DNA of 64,000 nucleotides. Source: Cacajao melanocephalus. Its lineage: Eukaryota > Chordata > Mammalia > Primates > Pitheciidae. Every line of letters begins with the position of its first letter. Position 1 is the first letter of the stretch. The stretch spans positions 1 to 64,000 of the forward strand of contig CAUYLG010070662.1 in the NCBI GenBank assembly GCA_963573385.1, given 5' to 3'. The notes beneath the pieces were generated by a model that saw only the letters and a list, made by a program, of their open reading frames with translations, was not told the DNA's origin and did not search any database. Positions 10,777-22,929 of this stretch are shown piece after piece. A program made the position numbers and the translations under genes.

Positions 10777-10860
10777 AAAAGCTTCAACTTCCAAAATTCA
10801 TAAGCTCCAACAAAGAGTACTAAAGGAGAGAAGTAGAGCACTGCTACAAAGATACCTGAA
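10777..10860 (+). repeat. Local duplication copy 1, flank part
   Basis: The first 38 bases (from 'aaaagcttcaacttccaaaa') are identical to copy 2 at 12037, followed by a slightly indel-shifted segment containing the MaLR-internal start 'gcactgctacaaagatacct'. It continues into an antisense Alu at the same insertion point as in copy 2, so the two stretches share one origin. Confidence 0.9.
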
Positions 10861-11635
<775 letters not shown>

Positions 11636-11639
11636 TTTC

Positions 11640-11890
11640 TGAGAGGCAGCCTGGTGTAATGGAAACAGCTCTATATTTGGAGCAAGATGACATGAGTTCC
11701 AGTTCAGTTTTCCTGCTCTATGAGTTGAATGACCCTTACACTCTCTAAGTCTCAGTTTCCTTCTCTGCCCAAAAGGCATAAAAACTCCTACTCCCTTGGT
11801 GTTTTGTGAACTGAAAGGAAAATAGTGTTGGCAGAATCACTTTGAAAACCATAGAGTTCCCTGTACAGTGTTGAAAAGTTGTTAGTACCT
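11640..11890 (+). repeat. MIR SINE
   Basis: 'cagcctggtgtaatggaaac', 'tgagttccagttcagttttc', 'ctctctaagtctcagtttcc' and 'ggtgttttgtgaactgaaag' run through most of a forward MIR. Confidence 0.75.
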
Positions 11891-12036
11891 CTCCGATCTG
11901 CCGGGATGTGGGCCCCTCACACGACTTCCACATGAAAGATGGCATTCCTTCTCAGGGTTACATGGCCAAGGCACCCATTCTTCTCTGTAGAGATGTGCCT
12001 GTTTCTGTCTATAAGCTGCCTAGGCATCTGTGATCC

Positions 12037-12123
12037 AAAAGCTTCAACTTCCAAAATTCATAAGCTCCAACAAAAAGAGAACTAAAGAGGAGAAGTAGAG
12101 CACTGCTACAAAGATACCTGAAT
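12037..12123 (+). repeat. Local duplication copy 2, flank part
   Basis: Counterpart of 10777-10860. The first about 55 bases are non-repetitive; from about 12090 it is the start of a MaLR internal region ('gcactgctacaaagatacct'), which resumes after the Alu at 12426. That makes this copy the likelier original location. Confidence 0.9.
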
Positions 12124-12425
12124 TTTTCTTTTTTTTCTTTTTGAGACGGAGTCTCACTCTGTCGCCCAGGCTGGAGTGCAGTGGTGTGATCTCGGTTCCG
12201 TGCAACCTCTGCCTTCCAGGTTCAAGCAATTCTCCTGTCTCAACTTCCTGAGTAATTGGAACCACAGGTACACGCCAGCATGCCCGGCTAATTTTTTGTA
12301 TTTTTGGTAGAGACAGAGTTTCACCATGTTGCTCAGTCTGATTTTGAACTCCTTAGCTCAGGCAATCTTGCTGCTTCTGCCTCCCAAAGTGCCGAGACCA
12401 CAGGCATAAGCCACCATGTCCAGCA
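12124..12425 (-). mobile_element. AluS-like, antisense, full length, inside MaLR internal sequence
   Basis: T-rich tail at the left, 'gagacggagtctcactctgt', both monomers, ending 'ataagccaccatgtccagc'. It splits the MaLR sequence between 'gatacctgaa' and 'aaatgtggaggtgac'. The target duplication looks absent or only 2-3 bp, which is atypical. Confidence 0.92.
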
Positions 12426-12790
12426 AATGTGGAGGTGACTTTGGAACTGGGTAACAGGTAGAGGTTGGAACAGTTTGGAGGGCACAGAAGAAGACAGGAA
12501 TATTTGGAAAAGTTTGGAACTTCCTAGAGACTTGTTGAATGGTTTTGACTGAAATGCTGATAGTGATATGGACAATGAAGTTCAGGCCGAGGTGGTCTTA
12601 GACGGAGATGAGGAACTTACTGAAACCTGGAGCAAAGGTCACCCTTGCTATGCTTTAGCAAAGAGACTAGTGACATTTTGCCTCTGTCCTAGAGATCTGT
12701 GGAACTTTGAACTTGACCTAAATAATTTAGAGTATCGCTGGCAGAAGAAATTTCTAAGCAGCAAAGCATTCAAGAGGTAACCTGACTTTT
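12426..12790 (+). mobile_element. MaLR (MST/THE1-type) internal fragment without LTRs
   Basis: Collinear with the internal region of the MaLR at 15766: 'gactttggaactgggtaaca', 'gacttgttgaatggttttga', 'tatgctttagcaaagagact', 'agcagcaaagcattcaagag'. Similarity stops at about 12790, and neither LTR is nearby. The 70-codon frame at 12568-12780 is a remnant of the decayed element, not a gene. Confidence 0.85.
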
Positions 12791-13395
12791 TGGAACACAT
12801 GTGGACAATATGTGCTGTACAGATCACGCTCCTTCTTGGGGCTCTCCCAACAGAGTGTAGGTTGTAGGGTGGAAGATGTGGCATAGGAGGAAGCACCAGA
12901 GTACAGGAACATGTGACTTATTAGGAGGTGGAACTTCCTCATCACCTCTCCCCTCATCCAGTCTGAAAGCCTTTGTACCACAGACAGCTTCTGCCCTTTT
13001 TGGCCACTGTCATATATATATAATCAAGCATCAGATTGAAACTCATATCCAAAAGCTACGCATCTCGTCTCTAATAGAGGTCCATGAATTTGAGTGATTG
13101 TGGCAACCTGGGGAAGCAGGCACAGGAGAATTATTAAGCAAGCCACCTGCATTCAGTGGCAGTAGCAGAAGGAAGTATTGAGAATTCCCTGTGCCTTCTC
13201 ACTCCTTTATCCTGCAGGTGCCAGCTTAAGCAAAGCTCCTACCACACTGTCTCCTTGCTGAAAGGTCTTTTAATAATTATCATGGGCCATAGGCCTGAGA
13301 AAAAGGTCAAAGCTCTTTACAGTCACCCTAAACAATGCAATTCCACCCACCATTCCAGACCCACTCTCTCCACAAACCATCCTCTATAGATTTGT
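12791..13395. other. Unassigned sequence
   Basis: Nothing recognised. Short frames on both strands lack support. Confidence 0.5.
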
Positions 13396-13399
13396 TCAC

Positions 13400-13620
13400 A
13401 AATAGACCTCACAATTTCATATCTCTCTGCTTTTTCCTATGCTGTTCCCTCAACTTGGTAGGCCATTTCACCTTATCCTCTTGCCTGTCCCCAGCACAGT
13501 CCTTCTTATTGAAATCTTACCCATTTTTAAGGTTCAGCTCAAGTGCCATCTCTAGGAAGACCTGTTAACCAAAACCTCCTTCACAGCCCACTTTATTTGT
13601 TCTTCTCTAATGCAGAGCCA
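13400..13620 (+). repeat. L2 LINE fragment
   Basis: 'tttttcctatgctgttccct', 'taaggttcagctcaagtgcc' and 'atctctaggaagacctgtta' are L2 landmarks. Confidence 0.75.
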
Positions 13621-13734
13621 ACCTCTATTATTTGGTGCTGATTTCATTCACAAAAAGGACAAAAGAAGGTTCAGATACACATACATGCTCCAGTTCTTGT
13701 ATATGCATGTGCATATACAAGCTGAAAGATCCTC

Positions 13735-13800
13735 TTTCCTTGCCTGTAATATGGGAATAATCATACCTACTCTGTGGGGTTGGTGTGAGTAGCAAATTTG
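13735..13800 (+). repeat. MIR fragment
   Basis: 'cctgtaatatgggaataatc' then 'atacctactctgtggggttg' is a forward MIR centre. The Alu insertion that follows may have cut it. Confidence 0.65.
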
Positions 13801-13808
13801 ACAAAAGA

Positions 13809-14580
<772 letters not shown>

Positions 14581-15394
14581 TGACACATAGACCAATGAAA
14601 TAGAATAGCAAGCCCAGAAATAAATCTACACATTTACAGCCAACTGATTTTCAACAAAGGAGCCAAGAATACACAATAGAGAAAGGACAGTCTCTTCAAT
14701 AAACGGTGCTGGGAAGGCTGGATATTGACATGCAGAAGAATAAAATTAGACTCTTACACCATGTACAAAAATCAACTCAAAATGAAGTAAGGATTTAAAT
14801 ATAAGACCTGAAACTATAAAACAACTAGAAGAAAACATGGTGGAAAAGTTTCATCACAATGATCTGGGCAATAATTTTTTGGATATAACCCCCAAAGCAC
14901 AGACAACAAAGGCAAAAGTAAACAAACAGAATTGCATCAAACTAAAATGCAAACCAAACAGTCAACAGAGTGAAGACACAATGTACAGAATGAGAGAACA
15001 TATTTGCAATCCATACATATGATAAGGGGTTAATATCTAAAATACATAAGAAATTCCAAAAACTTAGTAAGAAAACAAATTGTCCAATTACAACATAACC
15101 AAAGGACCTAAAGAGACTTTTCTCAGAAAAAGGCATACAAAAGGCCAACAGGTATATGAAAAGATGCTCAATATCATTAATCACCAGAGAAATGAAAATT
15201 AAAACTACAGTGAGAAATCACCTCACACTGTTAGCATGGCTGTTATCAAAAAGATGAAAAGTACGTGTTGGCAAAGGTGTGGAGAAAAGGAAACTTGTGT
15301 ACACTATTGATGGGGATGGAAAGCAGCATGAGAATTACTCAAAAAGTTGAAACTACAACTATCATATGATCCAGCAATCCTACTACTGGGTATA
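14581..15394 (+). mobile_element. L1 (L1MA/L1MB-like) ORF2 3' part, left half of a split element
   Basis: 'atagaccaatgaaatagaat', 'tcaacaaaggagccaagaat', 'aaaatcaactcaaaatgaag' and 'gatccagcaatcctactact' are L1 ORF2 C-terminal landmarks. The L1 stops at 'ctgggtata' where an LTR begins, and resumes at 17704. The frame is broken throughout. The breakpoint lies in the sequence for the ORF2 C-terminal region. Confidence 0.92.
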
Positions 15395-15765
15395 TGATAT
15401 GGTTTGGCTCTGTGTCCCCAACCCAAATCTCATCTCAAATTGTAATCCCCATGTGCTGGGGAGGGGTCTGATGGGAGGTGACAGGTCATGGGGATGGTGT
15501 CCCCCATGCTGTTCTCATGATAGTGAGTTAGTTCTCATAAGATCTGATGGTTTAAAAGTGTGGCACTTCCCACCCCTGCCCACTCTCTCTCTCTCTCCTA
15601 CCACCATGTAAGATGTGCCTTGCTTCTCTTTCACCTTCCACCATGATTGTAAGTTTCCTGAGGCCTCCCAAGCCATGTGAAACTGTGAGTCAATTAAACC
15701 TCTTTTCTTTATCAAGTACCCCGTCTCAGGTAGCTCTTCATAGCAGTGTGAAACAAACTAATACA
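15395..15765 (+). mobile_element. MSTA-type MaLR 5' LTR
   Basis: Starts 'tgatatggtttggctctgtg' and ends 'aaacaaactaataca' (TG…CA). Internal MST marks are 'gtttaaaagtgtggcacttc' and the (CT)n block. A TTTAAAA box and an ATTAAA signal ('caattaaacctcttttcttt') sit where LTR promoter and polyadenylation elements are expected. Preceded by GTATA (15390-15394), which recurs after the 3' LTR. Confidence 0.93.
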
Positions 15766-17350
15766 AAAAATTGGTACCAGAAGTGAGGCACTGATATAAA
15801 GTTACCTGAAAATGTGGAAGCAACTTTGGAATCGGGTAACAGGCAAAAGTTGGAACAGTTTTGAGGGCTCAGAGGAAGACAGAAAGATTTGTAAAAGTCT
15901 GGAACTTTCTAGAGACTTGTTGAATAATTTTGACTGAAATGCTCATCAACAATGAAGTTCAGGCTGAGGTGGTCTCAGATGGAGATGAGGAATTTATTGG
16001 GAACTAGGGCAAAGGTCACTCTTGGTATGCTTTAGCAAAGAGACTGGAGGCATTTTGCCCATGCCCTAGACATCTGTGGAACTTTGAAATTGAGAGAGAT
16101 GATTTAGGGTATCTGGCAAAAAAACCCAAAAAATTTATAAGCAGCAAAGAGTTCAAGAGATGACTTGACTTTTTTTTGAAAGTGTACAGTCATGTGTGTT
16201 AAGAAAGAGTTGGTCTGAAATTGGAACTTATGTTTAAAAGAGAGAAGAGTGTAAAAGTTTGGAAAATTTGCACCCTGGCCATGTGGTAGAAAAGAAAAAC
16301 TCATTTTCTAAAGAGAAATGCAACCCACCAGCTGCAAAAATTTGCATAAATAAAGAGAAACCAAATGTTAATAGCCAAGACAATGGGGAAAATATATCCA
16401 GGGCATTTCAGACATTTTCACAGCAGTTCCTTCCATCATAGCCCTGGAGGCCTAGGAGGAAAGAATGGTTTTTATGGGCTGCTGCTCTGTGCAGCCTCAG
16501 AACATGGCACCCTGCATTCCAGCCACTCCAGCTCCAGCCATGGCTAAAAGGGGCCAAGGCACAGCTCAGACTATCACTTCAGAGGGTGCAAGCCCCATGT
16601 CTTGGTAGCTTCCACATAGTGTTGGGCCTGTGGGTGCATAGAAGATAAAAGTTCAGGTTTGTGAGCCTTGCCTAGATTTCAGAGGATGTATGGAAATGTC
16701 TGAATGTTCAGGCAGAAGTCTGCTGCAGCAATGCAGAGGTGAAATGTGCGGTTGGAGCCCTTACACAGAGTCCCCATTGGGCCCCTGCCTAGTGGAGCTG
16801 TGAGAAGAAGGCCACCATCCTCCAGACCCCAGAATGGTACATCCACCAACAGCTTGCATCATGCACCTAGAAAAGCTACAGGCACTCAACACCAGCCTGT
16901 GAAAGCAGCCATGGGGTCTGTAATCTGCAAAGCCACAGGGATGGAGCTGCCCAAGGCCTTGGGAGCCCATCTTTTGTGTAACTGTCTCCTGGATGTGAGA
17001 CATGGAGTCAAAGGAGATTATTTTGGAGCTTTAAGATGTAATGACTGCCCTGTTGAGTTTTGGACATGCATGGGACCTGTGGCCCCTTTGTTTTGGCCAA
17101 TTTCTCCCATTTGAAATGAGGGCATTTACCCAAGGCCTGTACCCACATTGTATCTAGGAAGTAACTAACCTGCTTTTGATTTTACAGGCTCATAGGCAGA
17201 AGGGACTTTCTTTATCTCATATGAGACTTTGGACTTGTAATTTTGGGTCAATGCTGGAATGAGTTAAGACTTTGGGGGGCTACTGGGAAGGCACAATTAC
17301 ATATTGAAATGTGGGAAGGACATAAGATTTGGGAGGGGCCAGGGACAAAA
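15766..17350 (+). mobile_element. MaLR (MST-type) internal region
   Basis: Follows the MaLR internal order: 'ggtaccagaagtgaggcact', 'gttcaggctgaggtggtctc', 'cccggaggcc'-like block near 16445, 'gtgaaagcagccatggggtc', 'ttgattttacaggctcatag' and a purine-rich run before the 3' LTR. The family is non-autonomous; its internal sequence is gag-like at best and carries no polymerase. A 122-codon frame at 16746-17114 is the longest remnant. It is an old, inactive endogenous LTR element. The 2.3-kb size with both LTRs makes it a complete MaLR copy. Confidence 0.9.
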
Positions 17351-17703
17351 TGATATGGTTTGGCTGTCTCTCCACCCATATCTCATCTAGAATTGTAATC
17401 CCCACATGTCAGGGGAGGGGCCTGGTGGGAGGTGATGGGATCATGAGGGCAGTCTCCCCTGTGCTGTTCTCACAATAGTGAGTTCTCATGAGATCTTATG
17501 GTTTAAAAGTGTGGCATTTCCCTCCTCACTCTCTCTCTCTTTCTTGCTGCCATGTAAGACATGCCTTGCTTCCCCTTCATGTTCCACTATGTTTGTAAGT
17601 TTCTTGAGGCCTCTGGAAACTCTGAGTAAATTAAACCTCTTTTCTTTATAAATCACCCAGTCTCAGGTAGTTCTTTACAGCAAGGTGTAAACAGACTAAT
17701 ACA
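17351..17703 (+). mobile_element. MSTA-type MaLR 3' LTR
   Basis: Starts 'tgatatggtttggctgtctc', ends 'aacagactaataca', and is followed by GTATA (17704-17708) matching the base pairs before the 5' LTR. It is shorter than the 5' LTR (353 against 371 bp) through small indels. Confidence 0.93.
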
Positions 17704-18340
17704 GTATATATTCAAAAGACATGAAATCAGTATGACAAGGGGATATCTGCACTCCCATGTTCATTGCAGCATTATTAACAATGGCCAAAATATGGCATCA
17801 ACCTAACTGTTCATCAATGTTCAAATGGATAAAGTGTGGTATATGAACATAATAGAACATCACTCATCATTAAAAAGAAGAAAATCCTCTCATTTGCAAT
17901 ACAAATGGACCTAGAGGACATTATGGTAAGTGAAATAACCTAGGTACTCAAAGACAAATATCATATGATCTAATTTATATATGAAATCTAAAATAATCAA
18001 ACTAATAGAGAATAAAATCATGGTTACCACAGTTTAGCACTTTGGAGACTCAGGAGATACTGGTCAAAAGGCACAAAATTTTAGTTAGGAAGAATAAGTT
18101 TAAGAGATCTATTGTACATCATGGTGACTATAGTTAATAATATATTGTATGGTTGAAAATTGCAAAGAGAATAGATTTTGTATTCTTATTATGAAAAATT
18201 AGTATGTGAGGTAATGCATATCTTAAATGGCTTGATCTTACCCATTCTACAATGTATAAACATATCAAATATCATGCCGTAGACCATAAATATATACAAT
18301 TTCTACTTATTAGAAAAAATAAGTAAATAAAACAAGAAAA
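17704..18340 (+). mobile_element. L1 right half: ORF2 end and 3' UTR
   Basis: Resumes the L1 interrupted at 15394 with 'gtatatattcaaaagacatg', continues through 'aacaatggccaaaatatggc' and 'gtgactatagttaataatat', and ends in an A-rich tail. The 3' UTR pattern fits L1MA/L1MB. Confidence 0.9.
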
Positions 18341-18439
18341 TATCTGATGCATGAATGAATAAATGAAAAAAAATGAGTGAATCAAACAGGAGTCAGGAAA
18401 TAGGACAGAAGACTTCCGTATGAGAATAACCTTTTCCTC

Positions 18440-18672
18440 TCAACTAAATTAGAGTTATCCTGATATTCCTTTTTATAACACCTATCTTCCATTCATAGCA
18501 CCTCTCATGATTTGAATTACTATGCATATCTGTTAAGTCAGTATCTGTCAGCTTCATTTGATAATCCCTCAGGAGTGGGGATCACTTCTCTTTCATTTCT
18601 TGAATACCCAGCACCCACGACACAGCATGGTATACAACATGCACTAAATACACATTTATTAAATCAATGAAT
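18440..18672 (+). repeat. L2 LINE 3' end
   Basis: 'aacacctatcttccattcat', 'cctcaggagtggggatcact' and 'tgcactaaatacacatttat' with a terminal 'tcaatgaat' fit L2. Confidence 0.7.
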
Positions 18673-19685
18673 ACACAGATATTTCATGTCATTAAAAAAA
18701 CAGAAAATTATGCCTACATGGAAGTTAAAGTCAAAGCGTAGCATTTTATCCAATAACTATATATTAATGTAAGCTGAGACACTTTCTTGGCCCCATCTCA
18801 TCCCTTAGTCTGAGTTAGGGGCATAATCTGTGATCTCATTGTGTCTTCCACTGTCCCTTCATGGAAACACTTATCATCTGTGTTGTGTTTCTCCAGGTCC
18901 TTGTCTTTTGGCCTACTAGGCTATGATCTCCAAAATGGAACCACCTTTCATTTGTATTTATGTTCTAATTGCACAGCCATGGTAGTGAAATATGGCAATA
19001 GGGCATAACCACAATTCTAACATTCTATTTGACATATGATCCACAGTCCCTTTGCTTACTGGTGTTCATAATTTTTTTCTTTTATTTGGCCTTGTTGTTC
19101 ACCAAAATTTATTCATGTTTACGTAATGGTGGAACAAACAGAAATACAACTTTGGTTTCATAATTTACACTGGTAACTTCACATTCCTTTAACAGTTTGA
19201 TTATATTTCTGACAATTACAGATTTTCCCTCCTTCTTGAACCTATGGACATTATATGAGACAAAGTAACATGTGTAATGATGTGTAATATATATGTGTGG
19301 TAGGAACGCTGGGAACTGAAAACATACAGGGAAGCCCTGGAAGGTGAATAATTAAAATTTGGTGCAAGCTAACTGCCCTTGAGATTTTAAAGTCAGAAAA
19401 CCCAAGAAAATATCTTAGAGAAAATTTTTAAACATGATCCAGGCTTTGGAAACAGTGTTTACTGCAAATTAGTAAAATCAGAGAACTCCACTGATTATCA
19501 TAGAATCAGAAGCACTGAGGCAGATGCCACATGGGAACAGGATACTAATGTAGAATCAAAAAATCAAATTTCAAGAGCTAGGTACTAAGATTGTAATGGT
19601 AGTGATTCAAACAAGAGAGTAAGATCTGAGCCACGGCAGCTGGGATTAGGAGAGTACCATTTGCAAATGGAAGGCACTCTAGTGT
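18673..19685. other. Unassigned sequence, possible L2 trace
   Basis: About 18830-18990 is weakly L2-like ('tatgatctccaaaatggaac'). The rest shows no family, RNA or coding signal. Confidence 0.4.
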
Positions 19686-19689
19686 GTTC

Positions 19690-19870
19690 TTTTGCATAGT
19701 TATCACAACAAAACTTCCAGGATATTCCAGTTTTATAGAGAATGGAATTGAGGCTCAGAGAGGCTTAATAATTTGCCCAAGGTCCTACTGCTTATAAGTA
19801 TCCATATCAGGATTTGAAACCAGATCTGTATGACTCCAAATTAAGTGTTAAACCCACTATACAACAATGC
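19690..19870 (-). repeat. MIR SINE, antisense
   Basis: 'gaattgaggctcagagaggc', 'atttgcccaaggtcctactg' and 'aggatttgaaaccagatctg' are strong reversed MIR landmarks. Confidence 0.85.
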
Positions 19871-19949
19871 CTCCTAGTTGATGCCTAGGCTCCCTCTAGC
19901 TCATCTGATAGGAATGAATTAGAGCTACAGTTCCCATTCCTGGATTAGA

Positions 19950-20172
19950 ATTAAGGAAAGAAGAAAGAAAAGGAGCGATGAAGGGATGGAGGAAGGGAAA
20001 AAGGGAAGAAGGGAGTGAGAGAGGGAGAAAAAGAAATGAAAAAGAAAAAAAAAAAAGAAAGGAAAAAGGAGGAAGTGGAGGAAGGAAGGAAGGGAATGAG
20101 GAAGAAATGGAGGGAGGGAGGGAGGGAGGAAGGAAGGAAGGAAGGAAGGAAGGAAGGAAGGAAAAGAGAGAA
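19950..20172. repeat. Polypurine tract with (GGAA)n core
   Basis: A/G-only on the + strand for about 220 bp except a few bases, with about eleven uninterrupted AAGG/GGAA units at 20125-20163. The Lys/Glu/Gly-rich 84-codon frame here is translated repeat. Confidence 0.95.
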
Positions 20173-20227
20173 AATTTAGGGTTCTACACTAGCCCTACTG
20201 AAAATGAATCTTCAGGGATGTGTGACC

Positions 20228-20300
20228 CATGACTTTGTATTTTAAAACTTTCTTCAGGTGATTCTCATACCCAAAAGCAGAGAATCACAGATCTGGAGGG
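20228..20300. repeat. Possible MER5-type hAT remnant
   Basis: 'attttaaaactttcttcagg' with 'tgattctcatacccaaaagc' and 'agagaatcac' resembles one end of a MER5 element. Too short to be sure. Confidence 0.35.
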
Positions 20301-20785
20301 GACTCTTGCTCTAGTTGTGGTGTTTGACTTGTTAATTCTAATATTCACTCAAGTTTTTAGGCTGTGTCCTAAGTCTCTCGCCTGTTGGATCTCAAAATGA
20401 AAATTCATGTTGATCTAAGGAAAAGTACTTAAAATTATATTCCATGTTTTATTAACTCTAAAATGCACAATTTTTGCCTTTGAATATGTCTGAAATTGAG
20501 AAGCATCCTACAAGTGATGATGCCATACAGTTTCCATCATCCAGGCAGCAAATATCATCACCTGTGCTTACGTGAATCTGGCTGTCGTTCCTGGTGGTCC
20601 AACTGGATAGGTACAATCCTTGAAAATTCAGGCCAGAAACTCCTTAAGAATTAATTTTGGAAAGAACATGGATCCTGACAGTTGTCTAACAAACTTCATT
20701 GACAAGAACTAGTAAGATAAAGAAAGCAGCAGGATTAAAACTTGAAAGAAAATACCAGAAATAAGAATGGAGTCTTCTTTTAAGA
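20301..20785. other. Unassigned sequence
   Basis: Nothing recognised. Confidence 0.45.
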
Positions 20786-21148
20786 AATACAGCAATAACA
20801 TACTGGTATATGCTGCAACATGGATGAACGTTGAGAACTAAGTGAAAAAACAAGTCACAAAAAAATGCACGGTATGATTCCATGTATATGAAATGTCTAG
20901 AGTAGGCAAATCAACAAAGACAGAAAGTAGGTTAGTGGTTGCATGGGGTTGAGGAGATAAGCAGAAAATAAAGAGTAACTGCTAATGGGTATAGGGTTTA
21001 TTTTGGGGTGTTGAACATGTCTTAAAATTGACCATGGTGATAGTTGCACAACTCTGTCCATGTGCTAAAAACTATTAAATTGTACACTTTAAATGGGTGA
21101 AGTTGTATGGTATGTAAATTATATTGCAATGAAACTATTAAAAATCTA
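20786..21148 (+). mobile_element. Old L1 3' end (L1MC/L1MD/L1ME-type)
   Basis: 'tgcaacatggatgaacgttg', 'aggttagtggttgcatgggg', 'atggtgatagttgcacaact' and 'aaattgtacactttaaatgg' are the classic 3' UTR of old mammalian L1. It ends in an A-rich run. Confidence 0.88.
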
Positions 21149-21331
21149 TGAGGGAGGAGAAAGAAAAAGAAATATAATGTCACCAACTTTCTGGCTGGCA
21201 GAGAGGACAATAGTATATGGGAAAAAATGTAAAGATTGAGTCAAAAAGTGGTTTAGAAAAGGCAGACGTTGAATGTAAAGTTTTATGAACATTTGAACAC
21301 TTATTTTGCTTTTTATAACAAGAATAATGTA

Positions 21332-21651
21332 CAGTAGTCCCCACTTTCCATGAAGGATATGTTCCAAGACCCCAGTGGATGTCTGAAACCACAGATAGTA
21401 CCAACCCTGTATATACTATGGTTTTCAATCTAATAACCTAGATGGCTATTAAGTGACTAACGGGTCTATATACTGGACAAAGGAATGCTTCACATCGTGG
21501 GTGGGATAGTGCAAGATTTCATCACACTGCTCAGAATGGCATGGAATTTAAAACTTATGAATTGTTTACTTCTGGAATTTTCCATTTAGTATTTTTGGAC
21601 TTCAGCTGATTACAGGTCACTGAAACCACAGAAAACAAGTGGAGACTACTG
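21332..21651. mobile_element. Tigger-type (pogo/Tc1-mariner) MITE with TA target duplication
   Basis: Terminal inverted repeats CAGTAGTCCCCACTT and (reverse complement of the end) CAGTAGTCTCCACTT, flanked by TA on each side (21330-21331 and 21652-21653). Internal phrases 'ttccaagaccccagtggatg' and 'gctgattacaggtcactgaa' fit a Tigger-derived non-autonomous element of 320 bp. No transposase. Subfamily not assigned. Confidence 0.85.
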
Positions 21652-21663
21652 TATTATAAAAAT

Positions 21664-21885
21664 ATGAACAATGAAAACACATGAACACAGAGAAGGGAAC
21701 ATCATACACTGGGGCCTGTCGGAGGGATAGCAGGGTGGTGGGGGGCTAGCGGAGGGATAGCATTAGGAGAAATACCAAATCTAGATGAGGGGGTAGTTAA
21801 TGCAGCAAACCACCATGGCATGTGCAGACATATGTAATAAACATGCACAGTCTGCACATGTACCCCAGAACTTAAAGTATAATTC
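21664..21885 (+). mobile_element. L1P 3'-UTR fragment, strongly 5'-truncated
   Basis: 'gggaacatcatacactgggg', 'gggatagcattaggagaaat', 'accaccatggcatgtgcaga' and 'gtaccccagaacttaaagta' match the terminal about 220 bp of primate L1. Its A-rich tail runs into the adjoining microsatellite. Confidence 0.9.
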
Positions 21886-21955
21886 AATATATATATTTAT
21901 ATATGTATATATATTTAATTATACATATATACATATGTATATATATAAAATCAGA

Positions 21956-21998
<43 letters not shown>

Positions 21999-22012
21999 CA
22001 TATATAAATTCA
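21886..22012. repeat. (TA)n/(TG)n microsatellite seeded by the L1 tail
   Basis: TATATA-rich stretch, then about 17 TG units, then TATACATATATA. The position directly after an L1 3' end suggests origin from its poly(A)-rich tail. Confidence 0.93.
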
Positions 22013-22920
22013 GAATAAATGAGCTCTTTCAATAATGTCCACAAATATAATTGATAAGAAAGCACTGGGTTACAGTTCAGTTGGCATCATTTTCTTTGCT
22101 TTATTAATGGCACATAAAATAAAGTGTCTCTTAAAATGAATGGCATCCTGATGTGATAAAATACATTATGTGACTCAGCTACACAAGACTGCTTTTCCTA
22201 GCTGTAAAATACTGACTGTATTCTTTACCTTCTCCATTCCTAAGATTTCATATCTCTATAGTGGGTCTATTTCTATGGATCTTCCTGGCTCTGAGATATT
22301 TTGGTTTTAATTCAAATTTTTATTAATGTCTGGTGGGAAATTTACCATTTATTATTAGATCCTGCATCAGGTCACAGGATTAAAAAATAAGGAAAAGAGA
22401 AGCAAAATCACACCCATCTAAATTTATCTTCTACTGAAAGAAACATGCAAGAAGAGAGAGGTAAAATTATTTCTTGCAGTTTTCCCTCTAATTATATGTA
22501 GAGTTTCATTTCTTAATTCTCTCTGAATCTCAGATCCCCAGAGATCTGATGATGAATGGAATGACACCTGAAGAGGGGAAACTCTGGGCGTGTGGTAAAA
22601 ATGTGTTCACCATGGCAGACAACCGCTTGGGTGGCAGATTTGGCCTCTGGAAGAATTCTCCTTGGTGAGTGATTGTCCCACCTGCAGGTGCCTTCCTGAT
22701 CATCTGTGTGCAGGGCACCAAGCAGGCCATCTAAAGCCACTAATCTCAAAGGGAGTTTACCCAAGGACAGGACTTTCCAAAAGAAAAGGAGCACAATAGG
22801 AGAGGATGACTGCTGATAAGTTCCATCCAACAAAGTGAATTTAGTGGATTTGAAAACTCCTTTTTAGTTGCTGGTCTTCATAAAAGATTATTTTTGTCTA
22901 AAATGCAAAGACCTATTTTT
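22013..22920. other. Unassigned sequence
   Basis: Includes a 106-codon minus frame (22513-22833) with no recognisable domain. No repeat family recognised. Confidence 0.45.
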
Positions 22921-22929
22921 ATCTTGCAG

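Noticed and set aside
15395..17703. Intact endogenous retrovirus
   Set aside because: The element is a MaLR: internal region is 1.6 kb without polymerase or envelope, and its frames are broken.
19978..20232. 84-codon Lys/Glu/Gly-rich frame
   Set aside because: It is a translation of the polypurine tract; any A/G-only sequence lacks most stop codons in this direction.
22513..22833. 106-codon minus frame as a retrogene
   Set aside because: No poly(A) tail, target duplication or recognisable parent protein.
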